DNA of 16,668 nucleotides from CAUTVF01 sp963541805 (GTDB taxonomy: Bacteria; Pseudomonadota; Alphaproteobacteria; Rs-D84; CASDRH01). Positions within the stretch are counted from its first letter, which is position 1; the number at the start of each line of letters is the position of its first letter. Below, in pieces: positions 1 through 6,111 of the stretch. The notes under the pieces were generated by a model. The model did not search any database. It saw nothing but the letters and a program-made list of their open reading frames with translations, and had not been told where the DNA came from. The position numbers and the translations under genes were made by a program. The stretch lies in assembly GCA_963541805.1 (NCBI GenBank), contig CAUTVF010000018.1:1-16668 (forward strand), read 5' to 3'.

Positions 1-12
1 CCCATTCTCTTT

Positions 13-55
13 CAACATATCCTCCTTTTCCTCCAAGTTAACTGAGGATATGTTG
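13..55. repeat. 12-bp perfect inverted repeat (hairpin)
   Basis: The arms CAACATATCCTC (13-24) and GAGGATATGTTG (44-55) are perfectly complementary and enclose a 19-nt pyrimidine-rich loop. No T-run follows directly. It may belong to the 3' end of a transcript whose gene lies left of the window, or to a structured RNA. I did not recognise an RNA family. Confidence 0.5.
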
Positions 56-106
56 GCCTGAAACAGCAAATGAATTAGTAAAGCTATTTGCACGCAGGTC
101 GTTTTT
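55..106 (+). terminator. Possible composite stem-loop with T-run
   Basis: GGCCTG (55-60) can pair with CAGGTC (95-100) with one G-T wobble. Inside it GCAAAT (66-71) pairs with ATTTGC (86-91), with an internal loop between the two stems. The outer stem is followed by G and then T5 (102-106). This could end an upstream transcript on the + strand. The long apical loop and short T-run make it weaker than a classic intrinsic terminator, and it overlaps the -35 region of the next promoter. Confidence 0.3.
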
Positions 107-116
107 GTGATACAAT
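88..116 (+). promoter_or_regulatory. Likely sigma-70 promoter of the five-gene operon
   Basis: TTGCAC (88-93), 17 bp, then TACAAT (111-116, 5 of 6 to the -10 consensus). The predicted start is near 123, about 26 nt ahead of the first ATG at 149. The -35 box is weak (3 of 6), but spacing and position fit the operon that follows. Confidence 0.45.
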
Positions 117-148
117 CAATGGCGGAATTTTAATGTCGGATTATATTT

Positions 149-1057
149 ATGAGTGAAGAAAATAAAAAAGAAAATGAACTATCTCTAGAGCAGTTGAGAC
201 AAAAAAAGGAAATTGATGAAGCTGCTTGGAGGATGTTAAATATTTTTCGTCAATTTCATGTAATTAATGGTGGAATTGCTGCAGTTAATAAATATTTTAT
301 TACTGCCAATGATGATGTGATTGAGTCAATTAGAAATATGCCAGGGGGCAAGAAATTGGCCGAACACATTACGAATTTAAAAAGTAATAAAACCAGGATT
401 AATACAATCAATGAGTATCTGTTACCTTTTGGAGAAGATGTTTTATTAGATTTCCAGGATGCTAACAAAGATATCTACGATAAAGAAATAGAAACATCAA
501 AGCAACCACAAAAAACAGACGAGGATATAAAAGAAGCATTTGCAGACTACAAAAAGACAGAATTAAAAGATATTCCAGAATTATTAGAACCACATGAAAA
601 AACAGAAAATGAAGAACCAGAGACAAAAAATAATACTACAAAAGAGGTAAACATCCCACAATTTCAACCAATTCATAAGGAAAAAAATATAAGTGATGTC
701 AGTGATTTGATAGAATTAATAATAAAATTTAATCCATCTCCTGAAAAACTGGAAGAATTTAAAGAGTCAAAAATAATTTCCGATATTGGGCAAGATTGGC
801 AATTAACAATTGCAGAAACATTACAAAACCTAGAAGACAAGGATAAAGACAGTGTAATAAACAAATTTCAAGAATTAGTAACATATGACAAAGCAGTTAC
901 AACATGGAACGAAGCGCAAACAATTATAGACAATCCAGACACAATTAATAAAGATAACTTAAAATCAAGAATAGATTCTTTTAAAGAATATCTATCAATG
1001 TTTGGAAAATCTGGGGAAGAAATGTTTAACAAATTAAATGATATTTTAAACAAATGA
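149..1057 (+). CDS. Hypothetical acidic two-module protein (302 aa), first gene of the operon
   Basis: I do not recognise a family. There is no signal peptide or membrane segment, so it is probably cytoplasmic. It is highly charged and rich in Lys, Glu, Asn and Asp. Two similar helical modules (about residues 27-109 and 217-301) flank an acidic linker (about 111-178). The modules align at an offset of 191 residues: K-T-R-I-N-T-I-N-E-Y-L-L-P-F-G (81-95) matches K-S-R-I-D-S-F-K-E-Y-L-S-M-F-G (272-286) at 8 of 15 positions, with further matches at N47/N238, K48/K239, D56/D247, F102/F293 and N106/N297. The ATG at 149 has only a weak GGA upstream (138-140). The stop overlaps the next start as ATGA (1054-1057), so coupled translation is likely. 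The linked secretin and Lol genes hint at an envelope-related role, which is inference only. Confidence 0.8.
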   Translation: MSEENKKENELSLEQLRQKKEIDEAAWRMLNIFRQFHVINGGIAAVNKYFITANDDVIESIRNMPGGKKLAEHITNLKSNKTRINTINEYLLPFGEDVLLDFQDANKDIYDKEIETSKQPQKTDEDIKEAFADYKKTELKDIPELLEPHEKTENEEPETKNNTTKEVNIPQFQPIHKEKNISDVSDLIELIIKFNPSPEKLEEFKESKIISDIGQDWQLTIAETLQNLEDKDKDSVINKFQELVTYDKAVTTWNEAQTIIDNPDTINKDNLKSRIDSFKEYLSMFGKSGEEMFNKLNDILNK

Positions 1058-2157
1058 TATTAAATTTATTAACAAAGCAACAACCAGAGTTAGAGAAAAA
1101 ATTAACGGATCTCAAAGAAATAGAGAGTACCGAAAACTATTCAAAAATTCATGAGTTATTATTAAAAATAAATTCTTTCAGACCATCACAAACAGAAGCT
1201 GATGTTGCTTTGACAGAATACAAAGCAATTATTAGAGATGCCGAAAAATATTTCCACTCTGACTACCCAATTGTTGAAATAAAAAATTTCATTCAACACG
1301 ATGAAATGATAGATGATGTTACAAAAATAAAATACCTATCTCAAATAGAATTATTGGAAGATTATGATTTTGGTATTCAATGCTGGAATATATCCATGTT
1401 CATAATCAACGATATGATTGAAGACGAAAATGAAAAGCAAGAGTTAATAAATGATATAAAAGAAAACCCAAATAAATATAAAACAGGTCTTGCAAATTTT
1501 GAAGAGGGAGTGGCTAACTGGGAAAAATTAAAAGAAAAAATTGGACTACAGGAGATTGTACAACAGGAACAACGCAAACAAGAAGAAAAATTTGATGAAG
1601 ATATAAATCCAATTGTTGATGCATTGACAAAAACGGACTTAAACTTTAAAGATATTGAAGATGATTTTCAATATGATGATAACACTGTATACACTTCCAC
1701 CGAGGAAGAAAATTTATCTACAAACCAAAATAATGTAGAAAGACATACAAAAAATATTGATAAACCTTTGAAAAAAAATAAAGGGACTATAAAAACTAAT
1801 GATATTTTGATAAATAATTTCAGAATAGCAGTAGATTATAGAAATAAAATTGATGATATTGCCGGTTATATTGCAGTCCGCACAAATGAAACAATGGAAT
1901 CAAATAAGGATTATTCAAGGTTTGCAATTCCATTGAACAAATTTATAATAGAAGATGGTGAAAAGATTATTAAAAATTATCCAAAATATGAAGAAATATT
2001 AGGCGATATTTCAAAGAATGAAATTAAAAAAGTAATTAAATTATCAAAAGATGACATAGATAAGCACGAAATGGGATTCATTGATTCAACAAAAGTAAAT
2101 ACATATGAAGAGTTTACAAAAAGATATAAAAGCAAACAAGAAAAAGAGGTTGGCTAA
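1054..2157 (+). CDS. Hypothetical acidic protein (367 aa), probable relative of the preceding gene
   Basis: No recognised family, no signal peptide and no membrane span. Like the upstream gene it has helical, charged N- and C-terminal parts separated by an acidic low-complexity linker (about residues 170-250, rich in Glu, Asp, Asn and Thr). A segment at 283-310 (S-N-K ... R-F ... L-N-K-F-I-I-E-D-G-E-K-I-I) resembles the module of the upstream protein (S-N-K-T-R-I ... I-N-E-Y-L-L-P-F-G-E-D-V-L), and residues 53-72 (L-T-E-Y ... I-I-R-D-A-E-K ... Y-P) resemble 294-310 of the same protein. The two genes may therefore be an old duplication. No Shine-Dalgarno site is seen, and its start overlaps the previous stop by 4 nt. 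Its TAA is followed immediately by the ATG of the secretin-like gene. Confidence 0.8.
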   Translation: MILNLLTKQQPELEKKLTDLKEIESTENYSKIHELLLKINSFRPSQTEADVALTEYKAIIRDAEKYFHSDYPIVEIKNFIQHDEMIDDVTKIKYLSQIELLEDYDFGIQCWNISMFIINDMIEDENEKQELINDIKENPNKYKTGLANFEEGVANWEKLKEKIGLQEIVQQEQRKQEEKFDEDINPIVDALTKTDLNFKDIEDDFQYDDNTVYTSTEEENLSTNQNNVERHTKNIDKPLKKNKGTIKTNDILINNFRIAVDYRNKIDDIAGYIAVRTNETMESNKDYSRFAIPLNKFIIEDGEKIIKNYPKYEEILGDISKNEIKKVIKLSKDDIDKHEMGFIDSTKVNTYEEFTKRYKSKQEKEVG

Positions 2158-3456
2158 ATGTCGATTAAAAAAATACTTTTCTTGATTACATTTGTGTTTA
2201 TTCAGTCATGTGGTGTAATTCCAGAAGAAATTGAAGACTTTTATAAAAAACAAAACTTACCTATTCACGAAACAAACACGCAACAGCAAACAATGCCAAA
2301 ATCTAATGTGAAAATGTATGCAAAAGAAGCCGTACATACGCAAGAAGTTGCAGAAAAATTTTCACTAGAGCTCCCAATGCGATGTATGGTGGACTGGGAA
2401 ACACAAAAAGTTATACAAGCTCAACCATATGACAGAGCAAAAATAAAACTTACACGAACAGATACAGGAGATCCTTTACCAATACTGCGAGTTGATGATT
2501 TATATTTTAAAAATACTCCCGTAAACGAAGTTTTAACAGCATTACTTAAAAACACTGGTATACAAATCGTATCATTTGACCAATATTACAATAATATAAC
2601 TCTTGATATTGGGGGCAAATTATCAGATGTAATTGAAATTGTTACAAAAACGGGGGGGGTTTTTTATACATATGATAAACGGAGTAAAACACTAACTTTA
2701 AAACGTGTTTCAAAATGGGCTTTATCAATTCCTTTTAACAATGAAATAATATTGGCTGTGGAAGATGCTTTGCGTGGGGCAGAAATTGGAAATATAATTG
2801 TTAATTGGACAGACAAGGAATTATTATTTTCAGGTGACATTGTAACTGAGAAAAAAGTTCGCGATATAATCACAAAATTAAAACAAGAAGATCATTTAAT
2901 TGCATTCGATGTTGAAATATATCGGGTATATCCTAAAAACAATAAAGAAATTTTTTGGACAAACATGTTAGACGCCTTTGATGAGGGAACTGTCAAAGTT
3001 TCTTTAAAAGGTATAATTGGAAGGGTGCTTGCAGTTGGAGGTAATTTGAACAAAAAAACACTTGCAACCTTTTTAACACCAGGAAATAACATTGTTGAAA
3101 TTGCACAAGGAACATTTATTTTACCAAACAGGTGGCAAGGGAGATTTGATGTCGGCCGTTGTTCAAGAGAGGTGAGATTAGAAACCGATTTATACATAAT
3201 GGCGGAACCAACAATTGAAAAACAACCAGATAAAATTGAAAAAATTGATACAAAAATAGTCCTTAGAACATCAACAAAAGGTGACATTGCACAATATCAG
3301 ATACCGATTAAATTAAGCGAGAATATATTAATTATTGGTATTCCGACAATGTATTTCGTTAAGGAAGATAAAAGTATTATACCAAATAATACTGAATTGG
3401 TAATAATGATATCTCCAAGGTTAATAGCATTAGTTCCACCAGGTAAAGGTAATTAA
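2158..3456 (+). CDS. Secretin-like outer-membrane lipoprotein (PilN/GspD-type)
   Basis: The 432-aa product begins with a lipoprotein signal peptide (hydrophobic residues 5-15, lipobox I-Q-S-C, lipidated Cys18). Residues 111-182 match the short N-terminal (STN/N0) domain of secretins: hydrophobic strands, P-V-N-E-V-L-T-A-L-L-K-N-T-G, then a G-K-L-S-D-V-I-E-I-V-T-K-T-G-G-V-F-Y core. Residues 187-242 look like an N1 ring domain. Residues 247-425 fit a secretin beta domain, ending in the typical E-L-V-I-M-I-S-P-R-L-I (413-423). The lipid anchor and modest length fit PilN-type secretins of type IVb pili better than GspD, but no pilus ATPase or pilin is nearby, so the secreted substrate is unknown. 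AGAGGT lies about 9 nt before the ATG. The gene is translationally coupled to the upstream pair and precedes the Lol transporter by 4 nt. It contains a G8T6 tract. Confidence 0.75.
   Translation: MSIKKILFLITFVFIQSCGVIPEEIEDFYKKQNLPIHETNTQQQTMPKSNVKMYAKEAVHTQEVAEKFSLELPMRCMVDWETQKVIQAQPYDRAKIKLTRTDTGDPLPILRVDDLYFKNTPVNEVLTALLKNTGIQIVSFDQYYNNITLDIGGKLSDVIEIVTKTGGVFYTYDKRSKTLTLKRVSKWALSIPFNNEIILAVEDALRGAEIGNIIVNWTDKELLFSGDIVTEKKVRDIITKLKQEDHLIAFDVEIYRVYPKNNKEIFWTNMLDAFDEGTVKVSLKGIIGRVLAVGGNLNKKTLATFLTPGNNIVEIAQGTFILPNRWQGRFDVGRCSREVRLETDLYIMAEPTIEKQPDKIEKIDTKIVLRTSTKGDIAQYQIPIKLSENILIIGIPTMYFVKEDKSIIPNNTELVIMISPRLIALVPPGKGN
2652..2665 (+). repeat. G8T6 homopolymer tract inside the secretin-like gene
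   Basis: Eight G (2652-2659) followed by six T (2660-2665), preceded by A5C. It reads in frame as Thr-Gly-Gly-Val-Phe (residues 165-169) inside the STN-like domain. A G8 run stands out in such AT-rich coding DNA and is a possible slippage site. Confidence 0.85.
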
Positions 3457-3460
3457 CAAC

Positions 3461-4729
3461 ATGTTTAAAAAATTGGAATTTTCAATAGCATGGCGATATC
3501 TAAAATCGAAAAAAAAAGAAAAAGCACTGTCGATAATTGCAAATTTTTCGTTAATTGGAATAATGTTAGGGGTTGCTGCAATAATAACCGTTATGTCTGT
3601 TATGAACGGATTTCGCGATGAACTTTTAAAACGAATACTGGGCATAAATGGACATGTAAATATTTACTCATATACCAGCAACTTTGATAATTATTCAGAT
3701 AAACTAAATATAATTAAAAACACAATCTCTCAAAATAAAATATTTGCTTCAGAGGTTCGCGGAATACAACCGGTTGTTAGCACTCAAGTTATGGCATCAA
3801 ATAACCGAAAGATTACAGGTGCTCTATTAAAAGGCGTTGATTTTAACGTTTTATCGCAAGAAAAAATGGTTACTTCCAAATTACTTGGCAACAAGTTAAA
3901 TAATTTTTCTGATGATGAAATTGCAATTGGATACTCTTTGGCACGAAAATTATATGTTGATATTGGTGATTGGATAACAATTACCGCCCCAATTGGGAAA
4001 GTGACTGCATTTGGCACTATGCCAAGTATAAAATCATTCAAAATTGCGGCAATTTTTAATATCGGGATGCACGAATATGACTCATCCCTTATTTTCATCC
4101 CGATTAAAGGAATTACAAAATTTTTGGGCAAAAGTAATGGATATGCAGATTTTTTTGAAATATACACAAACACTCCAGGAAAGGCAACAGAATTAAAACA
4201 AATGCTTGCAACAAAGTATCCAGGAGAATTTAGAGTAATGACATGGCAAGAGATAAATGCATCACTCTATGGAGCATTAAAAATTGAAAGAAATGTTATG
4301 TTTTTAATATTAACATTAATTGTTCTAGTTGCTTCATTTAATATTGTGTCATCACTTGTTATTCTAGTTAAAAATAAATCAAAAGATATTGCCATATTAA
4401 AAACACTTGGCATGCCGAAATACTCGCTTATTCGTATATTTTTTATTTCCGGGGCAACGCTTGGGGTAATTGGAACATTCATGGGTGTTATTCTTGGGAT
4501 TATTGTTTCAAAAAATTTAGATACAATTAAAAACATCCTAAATAATTTAACTGGGGCCGATGTATTCGCAAAAGAAGTCTATTTTTTATCAAATCTACCA
4601 TCTAGAATTGATTATTATGATGTTTTGATTATAACATTAACAGCTCTATTTATCTCATTCATCGCAACAATATTTCCAACATATAAAGTTGGTAAAATAG
4701 ATCCGGTAGAGGCGCTTCGTTATGAATAA
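3461..4729 (+). CDS. lolC: Lipoprotein-releasing ABC transporter permease (LolC/LolE family)
   Basis: Inner-membrane permease of the Lol system, which extracts mature lipoproteins from the inner membrane for delivery to the outer membrane. The 422-aa length and topology match the family. The N-terminal segment is typical (F-S-I-A-W-R-Y-L at 7-14), with a first membrane helix at about 28-49 followed by M-N-G-F-R-D-E-L. A large periplasmic domain spans about 55-272, and three C-terminal helices lie at about 277-303, 323-349 and 386-406. The coupling segment D-I-A-I-L-K-T-L-G-M (309-318) and the end K-I-D-P-V-E-A-L-R-Y-E are diagnostic. Only one permease gene is present, so the transporter may be a homodimer (LolF-like) unless a second copy lies elsewhere. 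LolC versus LolE cannot be decided. AGGTAAAGGT lies upstream of the ATG. The 3' end overlaps lolD by 8 nt. Confidence 0.93.
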   Translation: MFKKLEFSIAWRYLKSKKKEKALSIIANFSLIGIMLGVAAIITVMSVMNGFRDELLKRILGINGHVNIYSYTSNFDNYSDKLNIIKNTISQNKIFASEVRGIQPVVSTQVMASNNRKITGALLKGVDFNVLSQEKMVTSKLLGNKLNNFSDDEIAIGYSLARKLYVDIGDWITITAPIGKVTAFGTMPSIKSFKIAAIFNIGMHEYDSSLIFIPIKGITKFLGKSNGYADFFEIYTNTPGKATELKQMLATKYPGEFRVMTWQEINASLYGALKIERNVMFLILTLIVLVASFNIVSSLVILVKNKSKDIAILKTLGMPKYSLIRIFFISGATLGVIGTFMGVILGIIVSKNLDTIKNILNNLTGADVFAKEVYFLSNLPSRIDYYDVLIITLTALFISFIATIFPTYKVGKIDPVEALRYE

Positions 4730-5477
4730 CAGCAAAAAATTATTGGAACTGATAAATATTACAAAATCTTTCAAAATTGGAACTGACAAATTAACCGTAT
4801 TAACAGGTGCAAATTTATATGCAAAAGCAGGCGAATCAATTGCATTGATTGGGCCATCAGGTTCTGGGAAGTCAACACTTTTACACATTGCAGGATTATT
4901 AGATAAAGGAGACAGTGGAAAAATATTTATAGATGGCAAAGATTGCAGTTATATTCCCACTTATCAACAGGATATCATTCATCAAAATAAAATTGGGTTT
5001 ATTTATCAATCAAATAACTTACTAAATGATTTCACAGCAATTGAAAATATTATGATACCTCTTCTGATTCGTGGAATTAATAAACAGACAGCAAGAATAG
5101 AATCAGAAAAAATACTTGATTTAATGAATCTTAAAAACAGGGCAAAACATTACCCAACACAGTTATCCGGTGGACAATGTCAAAGAATCGCAATTGGGCG
5201 GGCAATTGTTACAAATCCATCTGTTTTGTTGGCAGATGAGCCAACTGGAAATTTAGATCCAAAAACAGGAGAAGAAGTATTTAACCAGTTACTTTCGATT
5301 GTTCGGAATAAAAATCTGTGTCTCATAATTGCAACACACAATCCAATAATTGCAAAAAGATGCAATAAAGTATTTATAATGACCGCCGGAAAATCGATTG
5401 AAGTCTGTTCTCAAAATAAAAACCTTCTTTTGAAGGATAAAGATTCAAAAGAATTAATAAAACAATTTTCAATATAA
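4722..5477 (+). CDS. lolD: Lipoprotein-releasing ABC transporter ATPase LolD
   Basis: Cytoplasmic ATPase that powers the adjacent permease. All ABC motifs are present: Walker A G-P-S-G-S-G-K-S-T (44-52), Q-loop Gln96 in I-Y-Q-S, signature L-S-G-G-Q (148-152), Walker B V-L-L-A-D-E-P-T (168-175), D-loop N-L-D (177-179) and the switch histidine His206 in A-T-H. The conserved fold ends near residue 225, and the remaining tail (about 226-251, Lys-rich) is longer than in typical LolD. The start at 4722 is supported by the lolC overlap and an upstream AGAGG. The tail-coding DNA also holds a terminator for the opposing operon. Only 3 nt separate its stop from the stop of the convergent gene. Confidence 0.95.
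   Translation: MNNSKKLLELINITKSFKIGTDKLTVLTGANLYAKAGESIALIGPSGSGKSTLLHIAGLLDKGDSGKIFIDGKDCSYIPTYQQDIIHQNKIGFIYQSNNLLNDFTAIENIMIPLLIRGINKQTARIESEKILDLMNLKNRAKHYPTQLSGGQCQRIAIGRAIVTNPSVLLADEPTGNLDPKTGEEVFNQLLSIVRNKNLCLIIATHNPIIAKRCNKVFIMTAGKSIEVCSQNKNLLLKDKDSKELIKQFSI
5413..5436 (-). terminator. Minus-strand intrinsic terminator embedded in lolD
   Basis: Read on the - strand: CCTTC, AAAA loop, GAAGG (5436-5423), followed at once by TTTTTATTTT (5422-5413). A longer AT-rich stem (5425-5434 with 5444-5453, 10 bp) is an alternative fold of the same region. It lies just beyond the last gene of the rimP-nusA-infB unit and is suited to end that transcript within the 3' coding end of lolD. Confidence 0.6.
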
Positions 5478-5480
5478 AAA

Positions 5481-6062
5481 CTAATTAACCCCAAGGGATG
5501 TCTTTAAATTCATCAACTGAGATTTAATAGTGTTTAACTTCATATCTTCTTTGGCGGACATATTGGCAGCATTTTGCTTTACATGTTGTGAGCGCAAACT
5601 TGCCGATTCCAATACATGATTTAAAGTACGTAATTTTTTATCCGTTTTATCAATTTCTGCAATTGATTTTTCAACCATAGACAGTTGAGCAATTTGTGAT
5701 TTTGCCTGATTATATTGATTGGCATCACCCTTTAATTTTTGTAAATTTTGATTCAGCCCATATTTTGTATTGTTTATATTACTTTTAATATTATTTCGCA
5801 TGGCAAAAATCTGCCTACGTTTAATATCTAACATTTTTTGTAACTTTGATATTTCTTTTTGAATATTACTCTTATTTTCTGACAACGATTTAATATTATC
5901 ATTAATTTGAGCAATTTGTGATTTGTATTGATTAATATTTTCCTCAATCTTAAATATTTCTGCTTTATTTTGCTTATAAACAGCAACAGATTGGGTAATA
6001 TCTTGCGCAAATGTAAAGCAAGAAAACAGCACAAAACTAAATAATATTAACAAAGCCCTCAT
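5481..6062 (-). CDS. Exported coiled-coil protein of unknown function (193 aa)
   Basis: From the ATG at 6062 the product starts M-R-A-L-L-I-L-F-S-F-V-L-F-S-C-F-T-F-A-Q, a good secretory signal peptide with likely cleavage after F-A (or a lipoprotein if the Cys at residue 15 is used, which is less likely). The mature part is nearly all Gln/Asn/Lys/Ile-rich heptad-like coiled coil (about residues 20-185), so it is probably a periplasmic, rod-like or oligomeric protein. A TTG 27 nt upstream (6089) would keep the frame but adds residues before the signal peptide and has no Shine-Dalgarno site. It lies 49 nt after infB (from the ATG) and may be read from that operon, though a TATAAT (6070-6075) right before the ATG may give its own transcript. 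No family assigned. Confidence 0.75.
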   Translation of the reverse strand: MRALLILFSFVLFSCFTFAQDITQSVAVYKQNKAEIFKIEENINQYKSQIAQINDNIKSLSENKSNIQKEISKLQKMLDIKRRQIFAMRNNIKSNINNTKYGLNQNLQKLKGDANQYNQAKSQIAQLSMVEKSIAEIDKTDKKLRTLNHVLESASLRSQHVKQNAANMSAKEDMKLNTIKSQLMNLKTSLGVN

Positions 6063-6111
6063 TAGCGATATTATAACATAAAAAACCAATAAGCATAGTT
6101 AATACACAAAA

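Noticed and set aside
66..110. tmRNA tag-like frame beginning Ala-Asn-Glu
   Set aside because: It ends Arg-Arg-Ser-Phe-Leu rather than the usual hydrophobic Ala-Ala ending, and no tRNA-like acceptor parts are visible.
6063..6089. TTG at 6089 as start of the coiled-coil protein
   Set aside because: It would place nine extra residues before a good signal peptide and has no Shine-Dalgarno site; the ATG at 6062 fits better.
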